63,805 nucleotides of DNA from Planctomycetota bacterium (GTDB taxonomy: Bacteria; Planctomycetota; MHYJ01; JACQXL01): positions 71,520 to 135,324 of the forward strand of contig JACRIK010000002.1 of NCBI GenBank assembly GCA_016235865.1, read 5' to 3'. Numbering within the stretch: position 1 is the first letter of the stretch; each line of letters opens with the position of its first letter. Positions 16,256-25,122 of this stretch are shown here, piece by piece. The notes under the pieces were generated by a model. It did no database searches. It was not told the DNA's origin and worked only from the letters and a program-made list of their open reading frames with translations. The translations under genes were made by a program, and so were the position numbers.

Positions 16256-17389
16256 TTACTTCTTTATATACTGCCGGTGGATGACCTCTTTTGACTTATC
16301 CATCAGGTCAGAGGCCAGGCCTTTTTCGTTCTCAAGACGGATGACCTTGTTGTCGTTATAGGTATTCTCAGTGCCTTTGCCTTTTTCCATTTCTGCGATA
16401 AACATTTTTATCTCATCGATGCCTACGGCTTTTCCGCCCGAGGCGGATCCGCCTTTGGCGGAGGTTTCCTTCTTTGAAGGGTTGGCAATGGATTCCAGAG
16501 ACCAGCTCTTGAGGAGTTTGGATGAGACCTTCTGGAATAGTTTCGGTGTTTGGAATATTTCTATGGTATTGATTTCCCCGTTAAGCGCGAATGCCATACC
16601 GATTGCATTAGGATGGTTTTTGAGGAGCGGCGCGAGCGCCTTTTCGTATTCGGCGATGGTTTCCTTTACCTTGGGATTCTCCAGTTCCTCGTTGACGCTG
16701 GAGGTTGCTGATCTGGCGAGAACCAGATTCTCTGACACCTGGGATTTTAAAGCTGAGACTGAAGCCCATTGATAACTCTGGTCGCCCTTCTGGGCCGCCA
16801 TACGCATTCCCTTGGATGGCGCATTTTGGCAGGTTGATTCAAATTTTGCTCCGCCATCCCATTCGGTCCATCGGCTTTGTTCCACGCACAGGGACGGGAT
16901 ATCTATTTTGCCCGAATGAGGCGGGATGGTGATGCTTACCTGAATGGTCCGGTCCTGTTGGCCGCCTTTGACAATGTCGCCTGACTGTAGAAATAGCGGC
17001 AGGTCGGAGTTATTTTCCAGCTCCAGCCGCTCTACCTCAGCGTTCTCTTTTTCTGATATCTTCACCTTTCCTTGAGTTATGCCTTCATCTAATGTGATAT
17101 AATTAGCGGTTGGTTTATTGTCCGGCGGTTTGGAAATGACAAAGAGGGTCATATTTTTGTGGATATAGGGTGGGGATATTTCAATATTGCCTAAGTTAGC
17201 CAGGTTAAGAGGGATTTGCGGAGACAAGACCTGGTTGGTGCTAATGTTGTTAACCCATCTCTGTTGAGTCATACGGGAATTATCTGTTTGAGAAACGGGC
17301 CGGTTATGCATAATATTTGCGCACATCAACAGCGCCGCAACAAATGCCGATATCAGTATTAGTATCGCTATTTGGGTTATCGGTTTCAT
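16256..17389 (-). CDS. ARPP-1 (DUF6569) domain protein, membrane-anchored or exported
   Basis: This 377-residue protein begins with an uncleaved or signal-type hydrophobic segment (ITQIAILILISAFVAALLMC). The central 150 residues show the ARPP-1 pattern: ITLDEGITQGKVKISE, EVERLELENNSDLPLFLQSG, DIVKGGQQDRTIQVS, and IPSLCVEQSRWTEWDGG. The domain name refers to association with rhodanese and phosphatase-like proteins in comparative genomics; its function is not established. The C-terminal third is helical, with ANPSKKETSAKGGSASGGK as a flexible linker. GGAGGT lies eight bases before the ATG at 17389, behind a leader hairpin. Confidence 0.72.
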   Translation of the reverse strand: MKPITQIAILILISAFVAALLMCANIMHNRPVSQTDNSRMTQQRWVNNISTNQVLSPQIPLNLANLGNIEISPPYIHKNMTLFVISKPPDNKPTANYITLDEGITQGKVKISEKENAEVERLELENNSDLPLFLQSGDIVKGGQQDRTIQVSITIPPHSGKIDIPSLCVEQSRWTEWDGGAKFESTCQNAPSKGMRMAAQKGDQSYQWASVSALKSQVSENLVLARSATSSVNEELENPKVKETIAEYEKALAPLLKNHPNAIGMAFALNGEINTIEIFQTPKLFQKVSSKLLKSWSLESIANPSKKETSAKGGSASGGKAVGIDEIKMFIAEMEKGKGTENTYNDNKVIRLENEKGLASDLMDKSKEVIHRQYIKK

Positions 17390-17404
17390 AAAACACCTCC
17401 TTTT

Positions 17405-17459
17405 AGAGCCTCGCATTGCGCGGGGGTCTTATCCCGACGTTTTTGCCGGGATTAGCGCG
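17405..17459 (-). promoter_or_regulatory. Leader hairpin element upstream of the ARPP-1 gene
   Basis: On the reverse strand TAATCCCGGC, a short A-rich loop, and GTCGGGATAAG form a hairpin (17428-17454). A GCGC-rich segment and GGCTCTAAAA lead directly into the GGAGGT ribosome-binding site. The same arrangement precedes the small membrane protein gene at 44771. Confidence 0.5.
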
Positions 17460-17624
17460 TTACAATATTTACCCATCTGCCTACAAGGGCGGTCGGCCGG
17501 CAGTCAAGGCAAGAGGGTTAATTATATAAACGAAAATTCATCCCTTGCGGCTCAATAAATCTAATATTTTTCTCTATAATATTAGATTATCAACCACCGG
17601 TAATTTGCGGGCAAAAATGATATT

Positions 17625-18611
17625 TTAACTAATTACTGATTCTGCCAGTGATGCTAATATGTCTTTGTAGGTGGAACTCTTTAAGGCAGACATGTTTTTA
17701 ACAGCCAGATTGACATAGCGTTTTGCCTGTTGCAAGGTGTAATCCAAAGAGCCATCTTGTTGCAGGAGTTTATGGAGCTCTTTTTTATGGGCTGATAAAT
17801 CGCGTCCGTTACTGGTCACTGAAGACAGGATGTCTTTCATCCGGTTGCGTATTTTTTCAGGTGAGTTCCGGGCTGTTCGGATAATCGGCAGGGTAATCTT
17901 GCCCTTAAACAGGTCGTTGCCGGTGGACTTACCGCTGGTCTGGTCCGATTCGGCAATGTCCTTATAATCATCCATAATTTGGTAGGCCATTCCGAAATTC
18001 TGACCATACGATTTCAGGGCTGCAATAGTTTTTTTATTATTAGTTGAAGCCACAGCGCCTAAATAGGCGGCCAGCGTGAAAAGCGACGCGGTTTTGTTAT
18101 CTATAATCTCCAGATACTCCTGCTCCGAAAGCCCGTGTGGGTTGAATCGTTTCATCAGGTGCTTAAGTTCGCCCAGGCATATCCGGTTACTGGTGGCTGA
18201 GATAATCTCAATTAATCCGGCTGATTGGACCGTGGTAATATGGGAGAATAATCGGGCAAACAGGTAATCGCCGAACATGACAGCCATCTCATTGCCCCAG
18301 CGCTGGTTATAGGTCTGGACATTGCGCCGGAGTTTGGCCTCGTCTAAGACGTCGTCGTGCACCAGCGCGGCGTTGTGGATTAATTCCACGGTTACGGCTA
18401 AATTGAAATGATTGGCCTCAAGGGGTTTTCCGGGCGCCACGGCCTTGGCCGCCAGCATAGTCAGAATCGGCCTGAGGTGCTTGCCCTGGAAGTCCGTAAA
18501 ATGCTCGGTCAACGGCGAGATGCCGTTGGAAGACGCCACCACCTTTTTAAGGCAGGACTTGAATGTCTTCAGCTCGCTTTTGAGGATTTTTTCTATTTTC
18601 CATGATAACAT
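17625..18611 (-). CDS. Polyprenyl synthetase (trans-isoprenyl diphosphate synthase)
   Basis: Elongates allylic diphosphates with isopentenyl diphosphate to make the isoprenoid chain of quinones or undecaprenyl-like lipids. Both aspartate-rich motifs are present: HNAALVHDDVLDEAKLRR (first) and AYQIMDDYKDIAESDQ (second), with GKHLRPILTMLAAKA and LFKGKITLPII around them. At 328 residues it matches octaprenyl/heptaprenyl synthases. The chain length cannot be read by eye. The reading frame extends 40 codons upstream of the ATG at 18611, but a promoter lies there and the family begins near LSWKIEKIL. Confidence 0.9.
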   Translation of the reverse strand: MLSWKIEKILKSELKTFKSCLKKVVASSNGISPLTEHFTDFQGKHLRPILTMLAAKAVAPGKPLEANHFNLAVTVELIHNAALVHDDVLDEAKLRRNVQTYNQRWGNEMAVMFGDYLFARLFSHITTVQSAGLIEIISATSNRICLGELKHLMKRFNPHGLSEQEYLEIIDNKTASLFTLAAYLGAVASTNNKKTIAALKSYGQNFGMAYQIMDDYKDIAESDQTSGKSTGNDLFKGKITLPIIRTARNSPEKIRNRMKDILSSVTSNGRDLSAHKKELHKLLQQDGSLDYTLQQAKRYVNLAVKNMSALKSSTYKDILASLAESVIS

Positions 18612-18619
18612 ATTTATGA

Positions 18620-18648
18620 AATATACATTATTGTCCGGGCTGTGACAA
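18620..18648 (-). promoter_or_regulatory. Promoter of the polyprenyl synthetase gene
   Basis: On the reverse strand TTGTCA (18643-18648) and TATATT (18620-18625) are separated by 17 bp. The ATG at 18611 is eight bases beyond the -10 box, so the message would be leaderless. It is back-to-back with the rightward promoter at 18682. Confidence 0.68.
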
Positions 18649-18681
18649 GTAATTTGCGAATTATAAATAAGATAGAGGTGC

Positions 18682-18710
18682 TTGACCCGGCCGGGGATAT
18701 TTGCTATAAT
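18682..18710 (+). promoter_or_regulatory. Promoter of the PQQ-propeller gene
   Basis: TTGACC (18682-18687) and TATAAT (18705-18710) with a 17-bp spacer. Seven bases separate the -10 box from the ATG at 18718, which predicts a leaderless transcript. The TTG of the -35 box could be mistaken for a start codon because it is in frame. Confidence 0.8.
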
Positions 18711-18717
18711 TCGGGCC

Positions 18718-20868
18718 ATGCGAAATATCACAATTTTATTCGCTGCAGGCGTGATGGTTCTTATTTCCCCCGGCCTGCCCGGCCTGATATTCGGCCAGGC
18801 GGACTTACGCGCAAAGGTAGAACCGAGCCGGGCTCATATCCGCTTTAGCCCCGAAGCCGAGGCGCTGGTCAAAACCGCCGCCAAGGCCGAGCAAGAGCGG
18901 AACTGGCGTATGGCCGTGGAAAATTACCAAAAGGCAATTGAATTATACTCCCCATACCTGATAAACGCATCCATAGTTAATAATAAGACCGAGGCAGGCA
19001 ATACCGGCTTATATTGGGGCGTTCAGCACTTCTGCGGTAATGTCTTGCGGGATATGCCGCCGGAAGGCAAGAAGGCGTATAACGATATGTTCGAGCCCGT
19101 GGCCAGACACGCCCTTGAGGATGCAATTAAAGGATTTCTTGATATGGACAAATTAGAGCAGATTGCCTGGCGCTATGGGCTTACCGAGCCGGGACGGCAG
19201 TCACTGCTTATTCTTGTATGCTATTACCTGGAGAAGGGAGAGGTTTATAAAGCCACTGGTTTTTACAGGCAATTGCAGTTGAATCACCCTGAGGCCGTAA
19301 ATAATATTCCGGAATCCAGAATAATTAATGGGATTTTAGAAAAGAAATATCCGGAGGTGGAATGGCAGACCTATGCGGGCAGCAACACCCGCGAAAAGAC
19401 AATGACTAACCGGATGGTCGGTGGCTCATCAGACGGATTGAGTGTTTCGTCTGCGTTTACCTGGGTTGGATATTTCAAAATGCCGGAACATGTTATTAAA
19501 TTATTCCACCATCCTGATAAATGCCAAGTTTGCGGCATGAAGTTAAAAGAAGAGGAAACGATTTGTGCGAATTGTAGAGCCATCCGGCAGTACGGGCCCA
19601 TTCCTTATTTTCCCGTCGTAGGTAACAGGGTGATCTACCTGCCCACCGGCTCCGGTATCTATGCCTTTGAGCTACCCGAATCCAAGGAAAACCAGGTTTC
19701 TCAAGAGATTAAGTTGAAATGGAAGGCGGAATACGAGACGTCGGTCACGAAATTCCAGGAAGAGCGAGTAATTAATACAGCTACTTTATCATCGGACGGC
19801 AGGCGAGTGTATGTTCCGCTGATTAGTTCTTTTGAGAAACACGAGGAACGACTGGGGTTTCTTGATGTCAAATATCCTTTCCCCAGGCGATTGTTGTTTT
19901 GCTTCGACACCGCGACCGCCAAGGCATTATGGAAGAGTGATCGGGTTACATACTCTGACAATGGTAATAATCCTTGCGATGACATTATTTTCCCGATTGC
20001 GCCGGCTGAAGAAGGCGGCGTGCTTTATAGTACCGGCATACGCATGCCTAATCAGGTCGATATCCCGGAGCATTATCTATTTGCGATGAATGCCCGCAGC
20101 GGCGCGGTATATTTCAAGACCTTTATTTGTTCCGGCATCCTGGAGTCGAATCTTTTTAATAACCCCAGCCGCGAGTCGATTGCTTCGGCTGTTACAGTGG
20201 ACAAAGATAATATTTATTATTGCTCGCAGATGGGCGTGATTACAGCCGTGGATAAATATAGCGGAATAGTTAAATGGCTGAAGAAATACGATGAGTATCT
20301 CATTTCTCCCACCTGGCCCAACCCTACACCGCCCCGATTACCTTTAAGATGGGCCAATAACCCCATTATATATATGGATGAATCGCCTGCAGGCAAGGTA
20401 AAGGGGCAGATTATCGTAACGGCTATTGATGCGCCGTTTCTTTATATACTTTCATCAGGTAACGGCACAGAATTGTGGCGTTGGAATAGTGATGATGCTC
20501 CTTTGGGAAATGTCAGGTACCTGGTGGGCGTCAAAAACGGATTCCTGGTGGTTTCCGGCGAATCCTGCCTGATATGCCTTAATCTTAATAAGGGCGGCAA
20601 AATGGAATGGAAAGTGGAAGGCGGCAGATTCAACGGCAAAAGTGCAATTACCGATGACCGGGTCTATATTACCTCTGATTATACACTGATGGAAATAGCG
20701 CTCAAGACCGGTAAATTAATCAGCCGGAATATCCTCCAGGGTAAAGATGATTTCCAACCCCTTGCCAACCTGCTTATCGTGGGCGATTTGCTTATTAGGA
20801 ATTCCATCGGCCAGATGAATATATACCGGATAGAGGATAAAAAGGAAACTATAAACTCGCCCCGTTAG
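18718..20868 (+). CDS. Exported PQQ-type beta-propeller protein with TPR-like N-terminus and zinc ribbon
   Basis: This 716-residue protein starts with a signal peptide (NITILFAAGVMVLISPGLPG). A helical TPR-like part follows (AEQERNWRMAVENYQKAIELYSPY), then a zinc ribbon at about 260-285 (CQVCGMKLKEEETICANCR followed by AIRQYG). Several PQQ/BamB-type blades come next (LFCFDTATAKALWKSDRV, ITAVDKYSGIVKWLKK, LYILSSGNGTELWRWNS, LMEIALKTGKLISR). Such propellers act as binding scaffolds at the cell surface or, with PQQ, as dehydrogenases; no dehydrogenase signature is seen. It is followed by the cyclase-repeat protein 50 bases on. The start is set by the promoter just upstream. Confidence 0.85.
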   Translation: MRNITILFAAGVMVLISPGLPGLIFGQADLRAKVEPSRAHIRFSPEAEALVKTAAKAEQERNWRMAVENYQKAIELYSPYLINASIVNNKTEAGNTGLYWGVQHFCGNVLRDMPPEGKKAYNDMFEPVARHALEDAIKGFLDMDKLEQIAWRYGLTEPGRQSLLILVCYYLEKGEVYKATGFYRQLQLNHPEAVNNIPESRIINGILEKKYPEVEWQTYAGSNTREKTMTNRMVGGSSDGLSVSSAFTWVGYFKMPEHVIKLFHHPDKCQVCGMKLKEEETICANCRAIRQYGPIPYFPVVGNRVIYLPTGSGIYAFELPESKENQVSQEIKLKWKAEYETSVTKFQEERVINTATLSSDGRRVYVPLISSFEKHEERLGFLDVKYPFPRRLLFCFDTATAKALWKSDRVTYSDNGNNPCDDIIFPIAPAEEGGVLYSTGIRMPNQVDIPEHYLFAMNARSGAVYFKTFICSGILESNLFNNPSRESIASAVTVDKDNIYYCSQMGVITAVDKYSGIVKWLKKYDEYLISPTWPNPTPPRLPLRWANNPIIYMDESPAGKVKGQIIVTAIDAPFLYILSSGNGTELWRWNSDDAPLGNVRYLVGVKNGFLVVSGESCLICLNLNKGGKMEWKVEGGRFNGKSAITDDRVYITSDYTLMEIALKTGKLISRNILQGKDDFQPLANLLIVGDLLIRNSIGQMNIYRIEDKKETINSPR

Positions 20869-20918
20869 AGATAACGATCAGTAATAATAGTGCTAATAAA
20901 AGTTATAGGAATGGAATT

Positions 20919-22028
20919 ATGAAGACTAATGACAATAACACTAACAAAATCTCTAACGGGGTGAAAAGACGAAATAATAATCTTATTATAATTCTTATAG
21001 TAGCCTGGTTTTTGCCGATGCTTCTTTCTCCGGCCCGGGGTGAGGATAAAAAGATGCAACCGGACAAGAATCGCGTCAATAGCGCAATAGAAAAAGGCCT
21101 GGATTATCTGGCGCGCACCCAGAATCCCAATGGTTCCTGGACCTGCACGGTCGGTTATAAATTAAATGATACTTATGATGGCGAACAAAAAGAGAATGTC
21201 GGCGTTACGGCTATTGCCGGCATTGCCTTTCTGGCCCAGGGCAGTGTTCCGGGCAAGGGGAAATACGGGACCAACGTGGAAAAGGCCGTTCAGTTTGTCT
21301 TAAGTTGCGCCCGTGAAACCGATGGCTATATCACCAAACACGGCACGCGGATGTATGAACACGGATTTGCCACTCTGTTTCTGGCAGAGGTGTACGGCAT
21401 GACCAAGCGGGAGGACATCAAAAGCCGGTTAAAGAAAAGCGCCCAACTAATTATTAATAGCCAGGATTCCAAGGGCGGCTGGCGTTACCAGCCTTATCCG
21501 CATGATTCGGACATCTCGGTGACAGTAACCACATTGCAGGCTCTGAGGGCCTGCCGTAATGTCGGCATTGCCGTTCCCAAGGAAGTGATTGATAAGGCCG
21601 TCAGTTATGTCAAGAAATCCTATGTCGCGCTGCCGGGATCAACCGGCGCCTTTAATTATCAGTTAATCCCGCCCAGCCGCATTTCCTTTGCCCTGACCGC
21701 GGCCGGCGTTACCTCGTTGATGAGCGCCGGAGAATACAATATTCCTGAGGTGCAGAACGGGATAAACCACATCCTGAAAAATCTGCCTACAATATACGGC
21801 GATTATCATTACTACTATGGGCATTACTATTCGGTTCAGGCCCTGTTTCAGGCCGGCGGCAAGAATTGGGAGCCGTATTTCAGCCGGATCAGGAATGAAA
21901 TCATCATTCACCAGGAGCAGGACGGCTCCGGTTCCTGGACAGATGAAGTCGGGCCGGTCTATGCCACGGCAATGGCTTGCATAATTCTGCAGATACCCAA
22001 CGACTATTTACCGATATTCCAAAGATGA
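20919..22028 (+). CDS. Exported prenyltransferase/squalene-cyclase-repeat protein
   Basis: A 369-residue protein with an N-terminal hydrophobic segment (NNLIIILIVAWFLPMLLSPA). It then has alpha-toroid repeats of the squalene cyclase type: IEKGLDYLARTQNPNGSW, SRLKKSAQLIINSQDSKGGW, VDKAVSYVKKSY-like IDKAVSYVKKSYVA and HQEQDGSGSWTDEVG. It lacks the DxDD motif of squalene-hopene cyclases, so terpene cyclisation is not supported. Planctomycetota encode many such secreted repeat proteins of unknown role. Its stop overlaps the fmt start (ATGA). Confidence 0.85.
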   Translation: MKTNDNNTNKISNGVKRRNNNLIIILIVAWFLPMLLSPARGEDKKMQPDKNRVNSAIEKGLDYLARTQNPNGSWTCTVGYKLNDTYDGEQKENVGVTAIAGIAFLAQGSVPGKGKYGTNVEKAVQFVLSCARETDGYITKHGTRMYEHGFATLFLAEVYGMTKREDIKSRLKKSAQLIINSQDSKGGWRYQPYPHDSDISVTVTTLQALRACRNVGIAVPKEVIDKAVSYVKKSYVALPGSTGAFNYQLIPPSRISFALTAAGVTSLMSAGEYNIPEVQNGINHILKNLPTIYGDYHYYYGHYYSVQALFQAGGKNWEPYFSRIRNEIIIHQEQDGSGSWTDEVGPVYATAMACIILQIPNDYLPIFQR

Positions 22029-22993
22029 AAATAATATTTATCGGTTCCTCTGCATTTGGGGTTCCGACACTCCGGATGTTGGCCAAACAGCCAAAGCATC
22101 AACTAATGGGGGTGATTACCCAGCCGGATGGCAGAAAAGGCCGGGGACTTAAAGAAGCCGCCATATCGCCGGTCAAGGAAGAGACCCTAAAGCACCGGAT
22201 AGAAATATGGCAACCTGAATCCATAAACGAACCGGTTTTTATCGGGCAGTTAAAGAATAAAAATCCCGATTTGATTATCGTGGCTGCCTATGGCCAGAAA
22301 CTCGGCAGGGAAATACTGAATCTGCCGCCATACGGCTGCATTAATATCCATCCCTCGCTATTGCCCAAATACCGCGGTTCGGCGCCGGTGAATTATGCTA
22401 TCCTTAATGGGGATGGCCAGACCGGCATCAGCATTATCAGGATGGTGGAAAAGATGGATGCCGGTCCTGTCTTGAAGCAGGCAGTAGTAGCAATAAAGGA
22501 TGATGAAACTGCGGCTGAATTAGAAGACCGTTTGGCGATAGAATCAGCCGGAATAATCCAGGGGCTATTGGCTGATGTAGAAAATAAAAACGCCGGGCAT
22601 ACAGCGCAGGATGAGGCGAAAGTAACCTTTGCGCCCAAACTCAAAAAATCAGACGGCGAGCTCGACTGGTCCGGGCCGGCCCGGAAAATTCTTAACCGGA
22701 TACGGGCCATGCAACCCTGGCCCGGGGCTTATACCTACCTTAATCAAAAAGGAAAACCGCCTTTGAAAATAGATATTTTGGAAGCAAAAATATATGCTTT
22801 ATCTCACGATGTTCTGCCGGTGGGTGCTATTGCAGAAACCAATGCCGAAGGAATCGGTATTGTCTGCGCCGGGACAGAACTAATTGCGATTACCAGGCTC
22901 AAGCCGGCCGGCGGCAGGGCGCTGACCGTAAGAGAGTTTATTAACGGCTATCGCCTGAAGATTGGAGACAGATTTGGGAAAGAAACTGAATAA
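22025..22993 (+). CDS. fmt: Methionyl-tRNA formyltransferase
   Basis: Formylates Met-tRNA-fMet for initiation. FIGSSAFGVPTLRML is the start, and the formyl-tetrahydrofolate site is INIHPSLLPKYRGSAPVNYA with GISIIRMVEKMDAGPVL. The C-terminal OB domain starts near residue 205 (VTFAPKLKKSDGELDW). Its 322 residues are normal. The ATG at 22025 overlaps the preceding stop as ATGA and places the FIGSSAFG motif correctly; a longer frame starting at 21977 lies within the upstream gene. Deformylase is not in the window. Confidence 0.96.
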   Translation: MKIIFIGSSAFGVPTLRMLAKQPKHQLMGVITQPDGRKGRGLKEAAISPVKEETLKHRIEIWQPESINEPVFIGQLKNKNPDLIIVAAYGQKLGREILNLPPYGCINIHPSLLPKYRGSAPVNYAILNGDGQTGISIIRMVEKMDAGPVLKQAVVAIKDDETAAELEDRLAIESAGIIQGLLADVENKNAGHTAQDEAKVTFAPKLKKSDGELDWSGPARKILNRIRAMQPWPGAYTYLNQKGKPPLKIDILEAKIYALSHDVLPVGAIAETNAEGIGIVCAGTELIAITRLKPAGGRALTVREFINGYRLKIGDRFGKETE

Positions 22994-23432
22994 CATTATT
23001 ATCGGGGTGAACAACTTCCTGCGGGTCAGAAAGCAGAAGCGTTTGGTGCCTGGCAAGGTGATGCTTCTTTTTTCGCATTGTCTCCAGAATTCCAAATGCC
23101 TTCAGAAGATAATCAATGACCTGGCTGAATGCAAGCGCTGTGGCAAATGCACGGTCAAGGATATCCTGGAAATAAGCGAGCGCTATGGCGTAAAATGCGC
23201 CGTGGCTTCAGGCAGTGAAATGGCTCTGGAAAAGGTTAATGCCGCCAATGTAAATACAGTCATCGCGATTGCCTGTGAAAAGGAGCTGGCCGGCGGCATC
23301 AAGGCCATCTTCCCCAAGAAGGTCCTGGCTGTGCCCAATACCCGCCCGCACGGGCCCTGCAAGGATTGCGGTGTGGACATAAAGAACATCGAGGCTTTTC
23401 TTGAAAAGATCATACCGAATCAGCAAATATAA
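22974..23432 (+). CDS. DUF116 family protein
   Basis: This protein (152 residues from the TTG at 22974, 156 from TTG at 22962) has clustered cysteines of the DUF116 family: FSHCLQNSKCLQKI, LAECKRCGKCTVKDI, CAVASGSEMA and GPCKDCGVDIKNIEAF. The CxxCGxC arrangement suggests iron-sulfur or zinc binding, but no activity is established. GGAG six bases before 22974 favours that start. It overlaps the end of fmt by 20 bases. In many genomes DUF116 genes sit near fmt and def, which fits here (recalled, not checked). It ends at a hairpin terminator shared with the convergent OmpA gene. Confidence 0.85.
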   Translation: MGKKLNNIIIGVNNFLRVRKQKRLVPGKVMLLFSHCLQNSKCLQKIINDLAECKRCGKCTVKDILEISERYGVKCAVASGSEMALEKVNAANVNTVIAIACEKELAGGIKAIFPKKVLAVPNTRPHGPCKDCGVDIKNIEAFLEKIIPNQQI

Positions 23433-23439
23433 AAAGTGA

Positions 23440-23477
23440 AATAAAAAACCCCCTCATCCTTGGCAGAATGAGGGGGT
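23440..23477 (-). terminator. Rho-independent terminator of the OmpA-type gene
   Basis: ACCCCCTCAT (23448-23457) pairs with ATGAGGGGGT (23468-23477) over a ten-base loop. On the reverse strand the stem is followed by TTTTTTA, so it ends transcription of the leftward OmpA gene (stop at 23490). It may also slow the rightward fmt/DUF116 transcript. Confidence 0.85.
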
Positions 23478-23489
23478 GTTAAACCTGAT

Positions 23490-24251
23490 TTACTTGGATG
23501 GCTCTTTGGAAACCGGTACGGTTTCCTCGGTTTTGTCTTCCGGCGTAGTAGTTTCTTCCTTTGCCTCGGCTTCGTTGCCGATAAAGGAAATTTCTACCCT
23601 CCGGTTCTCGGATTTCTTGGCGCCTTTGGGACGGTGTTCGCCAAAGCTTGCCAGGAACATCCGGGCCGGGTCAACCCCCTGGTCTTCAAGTTGGAGAAGG
23701 ACTGTCAGGGCGCGCCAGGCGCCTAATTCAAAATTAGAACCTGTTTTATAGAGGTCTTTGGTCTGAACTATCGGGTCGCTGTCCGTATGACCGGATATCT
23801 GAACTAAACAAGAGTCCTTTTTTATAATCTCCGCTACCTTATTGAGTATTTCCTTGCCTCTCTGTTTGAGTTCGCTTCTGCCGGGTGAGAAAAGAACCTC
23901 ACCCTGGATTTCCACGCCCTTATCCGTGATAATCACACCTTCTTCTCCCGCCAGTCCCTGGAGTTTTCGGATGATTTTTTCCTTCATTCTGGTCAGGGTT
24001 TCTTCGTCCACCTTGGCCTTATGCTTTAGCGCCTCATTTTCCAGTTTAGCTGCCTGAAGTTTAAAGCCCAGGTCCTCGTTATCCTTGCCAACGGCTTTAT
24101 TAGATTCACCCAGGTCTTTGATATGGGCTGACATTGCTGTAACATCGGTGTTATATTTTGTCTCCAGCTTGCGATAGTTCGCTTGGGATACACATCCGGT
24201 TATTAATAACCCGGCAGTTATCACCACAGCTATTTTCTTAAGGTTTACCAT
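23490..24251 (-). CDS. OmpA-family peptidoglycan-binding lipoprotein
   Basis: This 253-residue lipoprotein has a signal peptide with lipobox LITGC (Cys20). A coiled coil covers about residues 25-105 (KLETKYNTDV, LENEALKHKAKVDEETL), followed by an OmpA/MotB domain (VLFSPGRSELKQRGKEIL, QISGHTDSDPI, LGAWRALTVLLQLEDQGV, KSENRRVEISF). The Asp and Arg of the NRRVEI region bind diaminopimelate in peptidoglycan. Likely role: tethering the outer membrane to the wall. GGAAAGGAG precedes the ATG. The acidic tail (EETTTPEDKTEETV) is unusual and may be a flexible extension. Confidence 0.9.
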   Translation of the reverse strand: MVNLKKIAVVITAGLLITGCVSQANYRKLETKYNTDVTAMSAHIKDLGESNKAVGKDNEDLGFKLQAAKLENEALKHKAKVDEETLTRMKEKIIRKLQGLAGEEGVIITDKGVEIQGEVLFSPGRSELKQRGKEILNKVAEIIKKDSCLVQISGHTDSDPIVQTKDLYKTGSNFELGAWRALTVLLQLEDQGVDPARMFLASFGEHRPKGAKKSENRRVEISFIGNEAEAKEETTTPEDKTEETVPVSKEPSK

Positions 24252-24301
24252 TTTTATTGACTCCTTTCCGGTTTTTTAACCGATAGATTAATATCGGCAA
24301 T

Positions 24302-25108
24302 TTATTCTTCTTTCTTGAATTTGTCAAGATTTACGTCTTTTATTCCGACGATATCCAAAATCAATTGCCCGAATTCACGGGTGATGCCGATAGGATGTTT
24401 CCCGCGGTCGGAGCTGACCCGCAGGGCATCAGCCATAAAAGAGCCGATGAGGACTAAAAACAGCATAATTACGCCGAGGCAGGCGATAAATACCACCGGT
24501 GTCTTGAATTTGGGGACAGGCATTGATACTGAGACTGGCATCTCCGGATAAGCCATTTCCTTGGATGGTGCCGGCGCGGCAAACTTGGATATTCTGGATT
24601 TGGATTTTACCGGCGGGGCCTTTTCCGCTATGGTCTCCACTATCTCCTCGGGAATGGTTTCCACAGCACCTTCTTCGGCAATGGTCTCGGCCACCTCGAT
24701 TTCTTCTTCAGGGACGGTTGCTCCGATATCGTCAGGGACCGATTCTATGGGCGTGGTTACATCGGCTTCCTCTACCAGGCCCGGTAAATGGACATCGGTA
24801 TCGCTGCCGACCGGCACTTCCTCTTCGGCGCCGATGCTGCTGGTGGTGTCTTCCTCGATAAAAGTGGCGTCATTGCTGGTGGCCGGTATTTCTTCTTCGC
24901 CGGGTGGCAGGATGACCGTAGGTTCGGTGATGTGTTCGGCCCGCTTGCCTTCCACATCCACCTTCTTGAATTTCATCCGGTCTTCGTCCTTAAAGGCGCG
25001 TATCTCGCCTTCCGAGACCAGTTTCTTGAGCTCGTCCTCGCTGAGTTTTAGTTCTTTGAGGACTTCGTCAAATGTAAAGAATTCATCGGACTTGGATGAT
25101 TTAGCCAT
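24302..25108 (-). CDS. Helix-turn-helix domain protein with C-terminal membrane segment
   Basis: This 268-residue protein starts with an excisionase/MerR-like winged helix (FFTFDEVLKELKLSEDEL, KKLVSEGEIRAFKDEDRMKF). About 130 residues of acidic, proline-rich linker follow. One membrane helix (PVVFIACLGVIMLFLVLIGS) near residues 210-230 and a short C-terminal helix (FGQLILDIVGIKDVNL) complete it. The DNA-binding-like head fixed to the membrane by a disordered arm is seen in Planctomycetota proteins of unknown function; the head may bind protein rather than DNA. A 131-residue membrane protein gene lies 14 bases downstream in the opposite sense of numbering, i.e. it precedes this gene in the operon. 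Confidence 0.75.
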   Translation of the reverse strand: MAKSSKSDEFFTFDEVLKELKLSEDELKKLVSEGEIRAFKDEDRMKFKKVDVEGKRAEHITEPTVILPPGEEEIPATSNDATFIEEDTTSSIGAEEEVPVGSDTDVHLPGLVEEADVTTPIESVPDDIGATVPEEEIEVAETIAEEGAVETIPEEIVETIAEKAPPVKSKSRISKFAAPAPSKEMAYPEMPVSVSMPVPKFKTPVVFIACLGVIMLFLVLIGSFMADALRVSSDRGKHPIGITREFGQLILDIVGIKDVNLDKFKKEE

Positions 25109-25122
25109 ATAGGATTTATTTT

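Noticed and set aside
18612-18731. Extended N-terminus of the polyprenyl synthetase
   Set aside because: The extra 40 codons lie in the divergent promoter region and have no counterpart in the family.
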